From contig CALEBT010000034.1 of assembly GCA_937942875.1 (NCBI GenBank), positions 1 through 60,441 of the forward strand: a stretch of 60,441 nt of DNA. The letters are read 5' to 3'. The number at the start of each line of letters is the position of its first letter. The stretch's first letter is position 1. Made by a program: the position numbers and the translations under genes. The stretch is from an uncultured Ignavibacterium sp. GTDB taxonomy: Bacteria; Bacteroidota; Ignavibacteria; Ignavibacteriales; Ignavibacteriaceae. The notes under the pieces were generated by a model that was given only the letters and a program-made list of their open reading frames with translations, ran no database searches and was not told the origin of the DNA. Below are positions 21,596-31,580 of the stretch, in pieces.

Positions 21596-23210
21596 AAAGC
21601 ATAGTTACAATAAATAATGCTGCAATAATTCCAACAGCATCAGCAATTAAACCAACCGGAAGAGCATATCTGGTATTTTTGATATTAACCGCACCGAAAT
21701 AAACAGCAAGCACATAAAAAGTCGTTTCGGTGCTTCCATAAAAAGTAGAAACAAGTATCCCGATAAAAGAATCTGGTCCGTGAACTGACATAATTTCCGC
21801 CATAATACCCAATGAACCACTTCCTGATAGTGGTCGCATCAAAGCCATTGGAAGAGCTTCGGCCGGCATTCCTATAAAATCTGTTACTACCCGCAAAGCC
21901 GGAATTAACCAGTTATCCATAGCACCTCCGGCTCTGAAAATTGCAATGGCGACTAACATTGCTACCAGATAAGGAATAATTCTAACAGCTATATTAAAAC
22001 CTTCTTTTGCTCCTTCAACAAACTGTTCATATACTTTAACTTTTTTTATTGCACCAAAACCTATAAAAACAACTATCAAAAGGGGAATTGCAAGCACTGA
22101 AATAATACTAATTACTTTTTTAAATATTTCAAAGAATGTATCGCTGATAAAAACATTTATAAATGATTCGGGTAAAAAAACAAAAATTATTACTAATAGA
22201 ATTAATAAAGCCAAAAAAAATAAAATTGTTTTAAGGTGCTTCTTTATTGTTGTTGAAAGACTTTTTGAACTATCAGATAAAATGTGAAAGATATTTGCGA
22301 CAAGTAAACCAGCAAAAGTAGCACAAAAGGCAGCAAACATTGTTGTACCAATTATAATTGTCGGATTACTGCTGCCGGAAGCAGCACGAACAGCTATTGC
22401 AGTTGCTGGTATCAATGTCAAACCCGCAGTATTAATTGCAAGAAAAGTAATCATTGAATTTGTAGCTGTACCTTTATTTGGATTAAGAGAATTAAGCTCT
22501 TCCATTGCTTTAAGACCGAATGGAGTTGCCGCATTACCCAATCCAAGCATATTTGCTGAAATATTCATAACCATTGAACCAATTGCCGGATGATCAGGTG
22601 GCACTTCAGGAAAAATTCTTTTTGTGAGTGGTTTTATAAAAGAAGCAATTTTCTTAATCAAACCTGCTTCTTCAGCGACCTTCATTACACCAAGCCACAT
22701 TGCCATAATTCCAATTAACCCAAGTGCAATTTCAACAGCTACACCAGCAATTTTTATAGCTTCATTTGTAATCTTTTTAAAGGTTAGAAATTCTATATCG
22801 CTTAATACGAAAAACGCAGAAAAAGTTTTTTCATCAATTTGTTTAACTAATTTAAGCTTTGCAGATATTGAATTATCTTTTCCTGACGATGAAGCTATCT
22901 CTTGCCATATTTTAGGGAATGTATTATTCGCTGGTATTGAAACATTAAAATTTTTATCAGTCAATTTAGCATTGATTTTTCCATTAACTATTAAATCATC
23001 TTTTATTTCAAAATTATAGAATCCGGAAAAATCATCAGCTGATATTTTAAGTCTAATACTACTTTTAGGTGATGAATTCTCATCGAAAATGACAATGCAA
23101 TTCAATTCCTGATTATTTTTAAAACGATTTGAAGAGATATCACTTACATCTGTGTATAAAGCGGAGACAAAGCCAAGCAGAATTAAACCAAGCCAAACAT
23201 AGTTTAACAA
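21588..23210 (-). CDS. fused SpmA-SpmB nucleoside-recognition (Gate) domain membrane protein
   Basis: 540 residues, about nine to ten membrane segments. The first half matches spore maturation protein SpmA (VEIALGLIGIMAMWLGVMKVAEEAGL, MLGLGNAATPFGLKAMEEL). The second half matches SpmB (FNIAVRIIPYLVAMLVAIAIFR, LSGSGSLGIMAE, STFYGSTETTFYVLAVYFG). Between the first membrane segment (residues 3-19) and the second (about 150) lies a polar, beta-rich insertion of about 120 residues that usual SpmA lacks. Start is TTG at 23210 with GAGG seven bases upstream. Role unknown; Gate-domain proteins are transporter-like. The presence of spm genes does not imply sporulation. Confidence 0.85.
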   Translation of the reverse strand: MLNYVWLGLILLGFVSALYTDVSDISSNRFKNNQELNCIVIFDENSSPKSSIRLKISADDFSGFYNFEIKDDLIVNGKINAKLTDKNFNVSIPANNTFPKIWQEIASSSGKDNSISAKLKLVKQIDEKTFSAFFVLSDIEFLTFKKITNEAIKIAGVAVEIALGLIGIMAMWLGVMKVAEEAGLIKKIASFIKPLTKRIFPEVPPDHPAIGSMVMNISANMLGLGNAATPFGLKAMEELNSLNPNKGTATNSMITFLAINTAGLTLIPATAIAVRAASGSSNPTIIIGTTMFAAFCATFAGLLVANIFHILSDSSKSLSTTIKKHLKTILFFLALLILLVIIFVFLPESFINVFISDTFFEIFKKVISIISVLAIPLLIVVFIGFGAIKKVKVYEQFVEGAKEGFNIAVRIIPYLVAMLVAIAIFRAGGAMDNWLIPALRVVTDFIGMPAEALPMALMRPLSGSGSLGIMAEIMSVHGPDSFIGILVSTFYGSTETTFYVLAVYFGAVNIKNTRYALPVGLIADAVGIIAALFIVTMLYG

Positions 23211-23234
23211 TTTTTACCTCAATTTGGAATAATT

Positions 23235-23687
23235 TTATTTTCCGAACTCAATAATAAATTGAATCTCTTTTGAATCTAAAATACAAAGTTTCAGATTTGA
23301 AGGTATTATGTAATCAGTCTCCTTAATATCTCTTGAAAATCTCTGGCAGAATTTTTCTTTAACTTGTTCAATTAGCTTTGGGTCATCCAATTCTCTGAAT
23401 TCCCCTATAATCGAAATATATTTTATTTGATAACTATAATCAGAGTCATTTTCGAAATGAGCATTATAAACCAAAAATTGTCCGTAGTGATTGAACTTTA
23501 TGCTTCCAAATTTTTCATCTTCTTTATTTAATGCAATAAATATGTTTTTATCCAAATAAATAAAATTAGTTGCAATCTGATAATTCCTGCCACCTTTAAG
23601 TCTTAAAGTTAATACTCCGGCAAAAGAATTATTCAGCTCTTTTTCGATTTCATTTATGTCACGATTTACAATAAAATTTTTTCTCAT
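23235..23687 (-). CDS. small protein, possibly a PNPOx-like split-barrel domain
   Basis: 150 residues, no signal peptide or membrane segment. The pattern GVLTLRLKGG ... YQIATNFIYLDKNIFIAL ... SIKFNHYGQFLVYN ... YISIIGEFRELDD resembles FMN-binding split barrels of the pyridoxamine-phosphate-oxidase fold, which often bind flavin or haem. I cannot confirm cofactor residues, so the function is left open. It starts 11 bp after the end of the helicase-nuclease gene upstream and is followed after 24 bp by the SpmAB fusion, consistent with one long minus-strand transcript. Confidence 0.5.
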   Translation of the reverse strand: MRKNFIVNRDINEIEKELNNSFAGVLTLRLKGGRNYQIATNFIYLDKNIFIALNKEDEKFGSIKFNHYGQFLVYNAHFENDSDYSYQIKYISIIGEFRELDDPKLIEQVKEKFCQRFSRDIKETDYIIPSNLKLCILDSKEIQFIIEFGK

Positions 23688-23698
23688 TTTTTAAGGAT

Positions 23699-26600
23699 TT
23701 AAGTGATTATACATTTTTTATTATTAATAAAATAAATGCAATTCGGGCAATGCTTGAGATTCTTATCTGAGTTATTGTCAATAATACCTCTAACTAAACT
23801 AAAAATTTCGTTTTTCAAATTAGAGAGATTTCCCCTTTCATAATTCAAATCGAAATAAAGATTTGGATTTCTCAAAAAAATTAATCTTGATGAAAATATG
23901 TTTATTTTTTCAAAAAATTTCATCGAAATATACAAATAAAATTTCATTTGTATTTCGTATTCGAGATAATGTTTGTGAGCGTGTGATTCATTAACATAAT
24001 CTGTTTTATAATCAATTATTAAAATTGAGTCGTCGTTGAAAATAATTTTATCTATTATTCCCTTTAATATTACATTATTTTCCTTTATAAGTATTTGAAA
24101 CTCATTTTTATAATTTTTATACTTTGATAATTCTTCAAAAACTTTAGAGTTATAATAGTTCTCTAATAAAGAAATAATATTATTTATATACTCTTCGTCT
24201 TTTAATTCTTTTGAATTGAGAATTTCCTTGGCAGATAAAAATTCCCTCATTTTTTCCAAAGGAATATTTTTTTCCAAGATTTTATGAATAATCTGACCAA
24301 ATTTTTCAGAGCTTTTATCGCTAATAATATTCTTCTCACTATATAAAATATCCTCATCTTTGTCTTGTTTCTTGAGATCGGTCAGATAACCAAACAATTT
24401 GTTTCTATTTTCGTAAAGTGATGGCAATAATTTGAGCAGTTTTGCCAAACCTATATTATAAGTAAGGTGATATTTCAATGGACATTTTTCAAAAGTAGAA
24501 ATTTTCGTAGCAGAAATAATTTGACTTTCAGATTCACTTTCTATTTTTTGAGTATCTATTGAATATTGTTTATCGCATTCTTTATCAGTTTCAACTTTTA
24601 TGTTTCCCTCTTCAATGTATGAAGTGATTTTTATATTTGCCTTTACTAGATTGGTAACATTATAATATTCGTTATCTTTTTTCTTTAAGAATTTAACATC
24701 TTCTTCAATAGAGATTATATTGTTTGATAATACAGGGAATACATTTTTTAACAGACTGATAAATGATTTTTGATCATAGATTTCTTTATCATTTTTATTA
24801 TATACTATATAAAGTTTATTAATTGCTCTTGTAATTCCAACATATAAAAGTCTTTTGACTTCAGCTAAATCTTTTGCATCCTCAATAAAATTATTGATTA
24901 AAAGTAAAGGAGGGATTTTCAAATCTCCGAGTGGATTATCTTTAGGCAGGATCTTAAATAATAGACCAAGTTCTTTATTTATAGAAATTTCCCGAGCCTT
25001 ATTTGAAGAGGTATCGGGAGAAGACTCACATCTGTATAAGAAAACAACTGGAAATTCTAATCCCTTTGCCTGATGAATAGTCATTAACTGAACACCTGAA
25101 TCAGACAAAAGTCCTTCCGCCTGGGCTTCATCTGGATTATTCTTTAAAGAATCATCAAGAAATTTTACAAAATCGTACAAAGTCTTAAAACCTAATTCAT
25201 CAAAGTCTTTAGCAATAGATAACAGTTTTTCAATATTAGCAAGCTCTTGTTCGCCATTATGTCTGTTTTTGACAATAAGTAAAAAATCGGTTTCAGACAA
25301 AATTTCTCTTATGAGTCTTGAAATAGGGAGAGAGGAGCATTTTTTTATATGTGTTTCCAGTTTAAGGATTATATCTAAGAAATTTTTATTTAAGACAGAA
25401 TAGTTTTTAAGTTTTTCAAAAAAAGAAGACCCGGCTGATAAACTTATTTTAAATATTTCAGAATCAGATATCATAAAAAAAGGAGAGCGTAAGATGGCGA
25501 CCAAAGAAACATCATCATTTGGATTAGAAATAAATGATAAATAATTACGAATGTCGCTGATAACCTGTCTCTGAAAAAATCCACGCCCTCCGATGATTTT
25601 ATAGGGAATTCTTTTTATAGTAAAAATATTCTCCAACTCATCAAAATGTTTGCGCTTAGTAACTAATACAGCAATCTGAGAGAAAGAATGTTTACCGCTA
25701 TATACTAAATCTAAAATTCTTAAAGCAGTTAATTCTGGTTGAGATTGACTGTTTTGCTCATCCTTAGATGAAACTAAAAATTCAATTTCTCCAAGCTCAT
25801 TTTCATCCTTTGCGCATACGATAGGAACATTTTTTAACTCATTAAATAATGGTATCGAGGAATGAAATAGTCTGTTAAAAATGTAATTTGTAAATAAACA
25901 TAATTCTTTAGCCATTCTAAAACTATCAGGCAGGAGCTGTAAACCAGAAACTCTGTTATGTTCAGATATATCTTTTCGCGTTTTATCGAAAACCTTTAGG
26001 TCAGCATCTCTGAATCCGTAAATGCTTTGCTTATCATCGCCCACTATAAATAAATTTCCACTTCTGAGGTCATCAAGAATTGGCAGAAATATATTATACT
26101 GTATTTCGTCCGTATCCTGATATTCATCAACCATCAGATAAGTAAACTTTGATGATAACTCTTTCCTTACATTCTCATTTTCTAAAAGAATTTTGGTTTT
26201 AATCAGTATATCATCAAAATCCAGATAAGAGTTTTTTCTTTTTTTAAGTTCATAGGAAGAATTGATATGATCGAAAACAAAAAGGATACTTTTACCTAAT
26301 ATAGCAAGATCATAATGAAGTGATAAATCAATTTCATTTTCTGTTAATATTTTCAATCTTGAGAAAAGATTTTCCATCTTGTCAATTATATGCGAATAAT
26401 TATCTTTTAATTTATTTGGGAAATATCCTTTTATCCGAACACTACCAGCTTTTGTAAAAACTATTTCTTTGATTTTAGTCAAAAGAAGAAATAAATCCTG
26501 ATTTTTATTAAAATCCTCACACGCTTGTTTAACAAATAAAACATTTTCATTACTTCCATCTGATAAGAATACTATATTGTTTATATCCTCTAATAATATG

Positions 26601-27277
26601 ATGAAATCCTTACTATAAATTTTTTTTATTTCTTCTAATAATGAATAAAAACTCTTATTAAATAATTCACTTATTTCATTTACAGATTTATTATAAATAT
26701 TATTTTTAAGAAGAATAACATTCTTTTTTTGATTCAAAAGTTTCCTGAACTCTGACTCAAGTTTATATCTCGTTCCAAAATATCTTAATAATTCTTTTAG
26801 TATTGATGAGCTACCTTCATCTTTGAAAAGAGAGTCAAGGACTTCACTGATAGATAATTCTATAAGTTCATCAGTTGTTGAAGGATCAATCGGAATGAAG
26901 TTCGCATCAACTCCTGCTTCTACCGGATAATTCTTAAGTATTTCTATACAAAAAGAATGAATAGTAGATATATAAGCAGAGACAAGATTTCTTCTGATTT
27001 TATGCAAAACCCTAAGCTGTGATTGACTATCTGTGGAAGCAATTTCAGAATTAACTAGTTCAGCTATTTTTTTATATAGTTCATTTGCAGCTTTATTTGT
27101 AAAAGTGATTGCAGCAATTTTTGAAACATCACCATTCAACTTTTTTGCAGCATTTAAATATTTATACTTTAATACAAATGTTTTTCCTGAGCCAGCATTA
27201 GCTGTTAAGGCAATGTGACTGTCCGACTTAATCACATTTAATTGGTGGGGAGTAAAATTCAAATCAGATTTGTGCAT
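23699..27277 (-). CDS. AddA/RecB-like UvrD-type helicase with C-terminal nuclease
   Basis: 1192 residues. The N-terminal superfamily 1A helicase has Walker A NAGSGKT at 27-33, Walker B VDEYQD with D384-E385, GDDKQSIYGFR, and motifs V-VI (QLMTIHQAKGLEFPVV; RLLYVGITRA). The C-terminal PD-(D/E)XK nuclease has IIDYKTDY (D1089, K1091). Cysteine 932 (FEKCP) and C1177, C1180 and C1189 near the terminus form the layout of an iron-sulphur staple as in AddB/Cas4, though the last spacing is 8 rather than 5. It probably processes double-strand breaks. No addB partner is visible. Its ATG lies inside the end of the upstream histidine kinase gene (14-bp overlap). Confidence 0.85.
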   Translation of the reverse strand: MHKSDLNFTPHQLNVIKSDSHIALTANAGSGKTFVLKYKYLNAAKKLNGDVSKIAAITFTNKAANELYKKIAELVNSEIASTDSQSQLRVLHKIRRNLVSAYISTIHSFCIEILKNYPVEAGVDANFIPIDPSTTDELIELSISEVLDSLFKDEGSSSILKELLRYFGTRYKLESEFRKLLNQKKNVILLKNNIYNKSVNEISELFNKSFYSLLEEIKKIYSKDFIILLEDINNIVFLSDGSNENVLFVKQACEDFNKNQDLFLLLTKIKEIVFTKAGSVRIKGYFPNKLKDNYSHIIDKMENLFSRLKILTENEIDLSLHYDLAILGKSILFVFDHINSSYELKKRKNSYLDFDDILIKTKILLENENVRKELSSKFTYLMVDEYQDTDEIQYNIFLPILDDLRSGNLFIVGDDKQSIYGFRDADLKVFDKTRKDISEHNRVSGLQLLPDSFRMAKELCLFTNYIFNRLFHSSIPLFNELKNVPIVCAKDENELGEIEFLVSSKDEQNSQSQPELTALRILDLVYSGKHSFSQIAVLVTKRKHFDELENIFTIKRIPYKIIGGRGFFQRQVISDIRNYLSFISNPNDDVSLVAILRSPFFMISDSEIFKISLSAGSSFFEKLKNYSVLNKNFLDIILKLETHIKKCSSLPISRLIREILSETDFLLIVKNRHNGEQELANIEKLLSIAKDFDELGFKTLYDFVKFLDDSLKNNPDEAQAEGLLSDSGVQLMTIHQAKGLEFPVVFLYRCESSPDTSSNKAREISINKELGLLFKILPKDNPLGDLKIPPLLLINNFIEDAKDLAEVKRLLYVGITRAINKLYIVYNKNDKEIYDQKSFISLLKNVFPVLSNNIISIEEDVKFLKKKDNEYYNVTNLVKANIKITSYIEEGNIKVETDKECDKQYSIDTQKIESESESQIISATKISTFEKCPLKYHLTYNIGLAKLLKLLPSLYENRNKLFGYLTDLKKQDKDEDILYSEKNIISDKSSEKFGQIIHKILEKNIPLEKMREFLSAKEILNSKELKDEEYINNIISLLENYYNSKVFEELSKYKNYKNEFQILIKENNVILKGIIDKIIFNDDSILIIDYKTDYVNESHAHKHYLEYEIQMKFYLYISMKFFEKINIFSSRLIFLRNPNLYFDLNYERGNLSNLKNEIFSLVRGIIDNNSDKNLKHCPNCIYFINNKKCIIT

Positions 27278-30200
27278 ATGGTAAAATTATTTTAAATGTT
27301 GTTCCATTTTCTGAAGAGCTAACTAATATAATATCTCCGTTTATGCTATTAAGATATTTTTTGGCGATTTTCAAACCTAATCCCATTCCTTGCTTCTTTG
27401 TCGAAAAATTCTCATTAAATATTTTATCCTGAAATTCTTTATCAATTCCTTTTCCATTGTCTTCAAAATCAATTTCTAAATATTTATCATTTCTGTAAAT
27501 ATGTATGTTTATATTATTTGCCAACGCCTGAATTGAATTTCTTATTAAATTAATGAAGATTCTACTTAACTGATTTTTATCATTTTCAATTAAATATTCA
27601 TTTCTATCAGAAGTAATATTTATTTTAATTTTTTCATTCAGATAAATACTTGATAATTCATTTAATAAATTTATTAGATCAAATTTTTCAAAATTTAAGC
27701 TTGGCATCTTTGCGAATCTTGAAAACTCAGAAGCAATTTGATTTAAATTATCAATTTGATTAAGGATTGTTGCAGATACTTTATCAAATAATTTATCAAA
27801 ATCTTCTCTTCTTTCTTTAAAAGCTACAATTAGTTGCTGCAAAGTTAATTTCATCGGTGTCAAAGGATTTTTTATCTCGTGAGCTACTTGTTTGGCCATA
27901 TCTTTCCAGGCTGATTCTCTCTCATATTCAGCTAATTCAATTTGATTTCTCTTTAATTCATCAGTCATTTTGTTAAACCCATCCAGCAATTCTTTAAGTT
28001 CACCCTTTTCATTATGCGCAATTTTTACATTTAGATCACCTTTTCCTAAAGCCTCCGCAGCTTTTGTTAATCTTTGTATTGGAGAAGAAATCTGATTGGC
28101 TAACAAAGTACTTGAAAATATAATTATTACAAGAGTTAATGAATAGATGCCAAAAAGAACTATATCAAAATCAGAGGTTAAGATAATATTATTTACCTTA
28201 TTGAAAACCTGATTAACATTCAAAATATATTGTCTGTCTTTTAGTTTAATAACTTTGTAATAAGAATTAAAAGAATAATTTTCAATTTTTTCTGATGTAT
28301 AGTATTCCCTGAACTTGTCGTAATTAATATTGTAAAAAGCCAAACTGTTTATTTTATCATTTAATAATCCTATGTCATAAAATTGTTTATCTGTTGTATA
28401 GATTAGATTAGTTCCATCAAATAGATTAAAGGATATATTAAGTGATTTATTTACTTTTTTGGCTGCTTCTTCTAATTTGAGATTCTGATTTATAAAAGAA
28501 ATGAGGTTACTTTCTACTAAAATTAGTTTTTGTTTTAATTCGTTTTTTACATTAGCTGTAGAACGTTCATCTAAAATGTTTCTATTATAAATGCCTAAAA
28601 ATGTTATTGGAAGAATTGAAATTATGAGGAATAAGAGAAGAAGTTTAGACTTAAAAGAAACAGATAGTTTTTTAATTCGAAAAAGAGAAATAATCGAAAT
28701 GACTATGAAAATAAAAATTGAGTGAATAATAAAAACCTTAAAGAAGTTAAATAAGCTCCAGCTAAATTTATTGTCTACTACTGAAACCACATTTGTTATT
28801 TCACTATTATTTTCAAAAGTTTTAAGAACATAGGATTCATAATTCTCGTCGCCAAATTTAAACTTAGTCCATCCATCATTAAACACAGTATCTAATTTCA
28901 TTTCAAATAAATGTTTGATTTGCTCGCGATTTGGAAAAACATCACCATAATACTGAACTAATTGTCTATCCTTAAACTGAAAGATTTTTACTTTTTCTAA
29001 GTTGATATATTGATTTATAATGTTTAAGTCTGATTTTAAGAATTGCGGAAACCCTAATCCTCCAAGTTTTGTAACTTCAAAATCAATTCCGGATGAAACA
29101 ACTAATTGAGATACTCCTTGTTCAACATATTTGGAATAGGCATTAATTCTTCTAATTAATGAATCGGGATTACTTTCATCTAAAAAAATAACATCATTGA
29201 ATTTTCCCAGAAACTGTTTAATATTATCTCTGAAATCGAGACCTACTTTAAAGCCACCCAATATTTTCCCATATCTATCATAAATAGCTATGTATGAATT
29301 TAATTCTTCCTGATGAAGATTGCTTCTTGACCAATTTATGAAAGCTAAAGAATTGAAATTTATATCTTTTCGTAATAAAAGATTTTGTTCTGATTGATTT
29401 GTATAAATCTGATTAATATTATCATAAAGATAGAATCTAATAAGTTGATCATTCAATCTGTTAATTTCAAAAGCTATATTTTTGACCGATTCTCTTTCTC
29501 TTATGGTATCAAAATAGTTCAGTAGAATTACTGAATTGAAAGAGGCAGCAAAAAGAATAATTACAAAGTATCTTATTTCATTTTTTTCATACCTGTTTAT
29601 AAAAAAGAAAATAAAAAGGATAGTAATAACTAAAAGAAGTAAATTTATAATATTATACAATGGATTTTTCGAAATCGAATAAAATATAAGACTGGATGTT
29701 AATATCAGAGATATGATTAAAAAATCACTGATAATAAATTTATTAGTTTTTGCGATTATTAGTTTTTTTAATACAAGACTTAATCCTGTTAAAACAAATA
29801 AAAAAGATATTCCAACCAGAAGAATGTTTGTATGCATTATCAGAACTGTGAAATCAGGAAGAATTTCAAAATCTTTGAAATACCTCAATTTAGAATCAAA
29901 AACCACTGATTGCATTGAAGCTGCAAATGCCCTTAAAATAAGAGGAAATATCACTAATATTAAAATTACCAGGAGATAAGTAAAAAGCTTAGATTTTAAT
30001 TGCTTTCCCTCTTTGTTGGATTTTAATGAATATCTAAAAAATTGTAAAGCAGCGACTGATAAGAAAATATTTGTAATTAAAAACTCTAAAGGAGACTTTA
30101 CCAATCCAAATCCAAAAGTTGAGGAAAAATTTGCAGGATCGGTTATTGCACTATTTAAAAATTTGGAAGGAATTGAAAAAAGGAATAATAGTACTCTAAA

Positions 30201-31112
30201 AAGGACTAAATAGAAAAAAAGAAATGAAAATTTTGAAAAATATGAATTCAGATTTTTATAATCCTTTCTTAATCCAAATCCAATAATAATTAAACCAAAA
30301 AGTACTAATGTCGATTGAAGTGATGAAGTTGTACTTTTAATATCATTTAAATGACTTTTTAAGGTTGGTTTATCAATGGTAACCAAACCAATTTTTCTAT
30401 TTTTATTATTAGTAATTTCAAATGAATATTTTCTGCCATCTAATGAAGATATTGTATAAGGATTAAAATCAATTGTAGTCTCAGTTTGAATTTTATCTGT
30501 AATTAAATTTGTTATGCTTATCTCTTCATAAAACTTATTATGAAGTTTATATTTTTTTTCTATTGGAAGGGATAGGAAAATATAAAACTCATCATATTGA
30601 AAATGAAAGGTATCAATAATCGAATAGCAATAGATCAATTCTTTTTCCAAAAAAAAGGACTCGCCAATTGATGATGGTAATGGGAATAATTCGCTGTGGA
30701 AAACTTTACTACTTTTATTCCAACCTATCAACTTTCCATTAGGTGCATAAATTTCAATGGAAAAGTTATCATATTCCTTACGATTAATTTCTTTAATAAA
30801 TGATTTAAATGTTTCATCGGAGCTGTTCAATTCAGATTGTAATCTGGACTTCAGAGTATTTGATGTTTTAATCAGGAAACCTTCTTTGACTTTAAACTCT
30901 GTAATTACAATACTCTGCATCTTATTTAATTCTTCGGCAACAAGAGTTTTCCAGTTTTCTTTGACATAATTAATATGACTCTCAGCAAGAATTCCAATAA
31001 GTAAAATAATGGCTAAAACAAAAAAGACGATGAAGAAAATTTTTCCATCGCCTTTTAGATATTTTTTCGAAATATTATTCTTCAGTTTATTGACAGTTGA
31101 CTTATAATCCAA
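27264..31112 (-). CDS. large multi-sensor histidine kinase (NtrY-like), orphan
   Basis: 1282 residues. One membrane helix (24-44) and an extracytoplasmic domain (about 45-260) are followed by about eight helices (265-530), a second extracytoplasmic region (about 550-790), another helix pair with a third sensory region, then a HAMP domain (about 1000-1055: SSPIQRLTKAAEALGKGDLNV). The kinase core has the phospho-acceptor histidine H1078 in VAHEIKNPLTP, an N box (NLIRNSIQAL), DNGKGID and GMGLGLKIAKKY. Start is TTG at 31112 with GGTG just upstream; the gene overlaps the DUF4783 gene before it by 31 bp. No response regulator is in the window, so its output is unknown. Confidence 0.88.
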   Translation of the reverse strand: MDYKSTVNKLKNNISKKYLKGDGKIFFIVFFVLAIILLIGILAESHINYVKENWKTLVAEELNKMQSIVITEFKVKEGFLIKTSNTLKSRLQSELNSSDETFKSFIKEINRKEYDNFSIEIYAPNGKLIGWNKSSKVFHSELFPLPSSIGESFFLEKELIYCYSIIDTFHFQYDEFYIFLSLPIEKKYKLHNKFYEEISITNLITDKIQTETTIDFNPYTISSLDGRKYSFEITNNKNRKIGLVTIDKPTLKSHLNDIKSTTSSLQSTLVLFGLIIIGFGLRKDYKNLNSYFSKFSFLFFYLVLFRVLLFLFSIPSKFLNSAITDPANFSSTFGFGLVKSPLEFLITNIFLSVAALQFFRYSLKSNKEGKQLKSKLFTYLLVILILVIFPLILRAFAASMQSVVFDSKLRYFKDFEILPDFTVLIMHTNILLVGISFLFVLTGLSLVLKKLIIAKTNKFIISDFLIISLILTSSLIFYSISKNPLYNIINLLLLVITILFIFFFINRYEKNEIRYFVIILFAASFNSVILLNYFDTIRERESVKNIAFEINRLNDQLIRFYLYDNINQIYTNQSEQNLLLRKDINFNSLAFINWSRSNLHQEELNSYIAIYDRYGKILGGFKVGLDFRDNIKQFLGKFNDVIFLDESNPDSLIRRINAYSKYVEQGVSQLVVSSGIDFEVTKLGGLGFPQFLKSDLNIINQYINLEKVKIFQFKDRQLVQYYGDVFPNREQIKHLFEMKLDTVFNDGWTKFKFGDENYESYVLKTFENNSEITNVVSVVDNKFSWSLFNFFKVFIIHSIFIFIVISIISLFRIKKLSVSFKSKLLLLFLIISILPITFLGIYNRNILDERSTANVKNELKQKLILVESNLISFINQNLKLEEAAKKVNKSLNISFNLFDGTNLIYTTDKQFYDIGLLNDKINSLAFYNINYDKFREYYTSEKIENYSFNSYYKVIKLKDRQYILNVNQVFNKVNNIILTSDFDIVLFGIYSLTLVIIIFSSTLLANQISSPIQRLTKAAEALGKGDLNVKIAHNEKGELKELLDGFNKMTDELKRNQIELAEYERESAWKDMAKQVAHEIKNPLTPMKLTLQQLIVAFKERREDFDKLFDKVSATILNQIDNLNQIASEFSRFAKMPSLNFEKFDLINLLNELSSIYLNEKIKINITSDRNEYLIENDKNQLSRIFINLIRNSIQALANNINIHIYRNDKYLEIDFEDNGKGIDKEFQDKIFNENFSTKKQGMGLGLKIAKKYLNSINGDIILVSSSENGTTFKIILPYAQI

Positions 31113-31528
31113 TTTTCACCAATTCTTTTTAAAGAAACATATACCTGAGCTTTACTTCTTCTACCTTTGCTCTCAAAATAGAGCGTCCCTGTTGCATATG
31201 GATTATTTTCGAAGGAGCTAACCTGATTAAATTTAAATAATTGCACTTTGTAAATTTTGAAGAAATCTTCCAGAAGATAAAATGCCTGATTTGTGGTATA
31301 ATATCCATTAATATTTCCCATTAGGCTAAAATAAGTTTTGGAATTAATGAATCTGGCTAATTTTATAACATCAGCATTTTTAATTGATTCTTCAATTTCT
31401 GAAATTAAAATTAGATTCGAATCTGAATTAGTGCCGGACTTGAAATTATGGATAAACTTTTCATTCTGAGCAACAATTCTAAAATTGTAAATTAAACAAA
31501 TAGCTATAAACAGATATAATTTAATCAT
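31082..31528 (-). CDS. exported DUF4783-family protein
   Basis: 148 residues with a signal peptide (LYLFIAICLIYNFRIVAQ). The mature part matches the Bacteroidetes DUF4783 pattern: ISEIEESIKNADVIKLARFINSK, a GxYxxxQAxxxLxDFF-like segment and the C-terminal WIISQLSIN. Members are small periplasmic NTF2-like proteins of unknown function. Its 3' end overlaps the start of the histidine kinase by 31 bp, so the two are translationally coupled, which hints at a role near the sensor's periplasmic part (inference). Confidence 0.7.
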   Translation of the reverse strand: MIKLYLFIAICLIYNFRIVAQNEKFIHNFKSGTNSDSNLILISEIEESIKNADVIKLARFINSKTYFSLMGNINGYYTTNQAFYLLEDFFKIYKVQLFKFNQVSSFENNPYATGTLYFESKGRRSKAQVYVSLKRIGENWIISQLSIN

Positions 31529-31580
31529 CTAACAACTTGAATAATTGTATTGTTAAAATAAATACTTACAAAATAAAATC

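Noticed and set aside
21588-23210. Evidence of sporulation
   Set aside because: SpmA/SpmB-type Gate proteins occur in many non-sporulating bacteria and no other spore gene is here.
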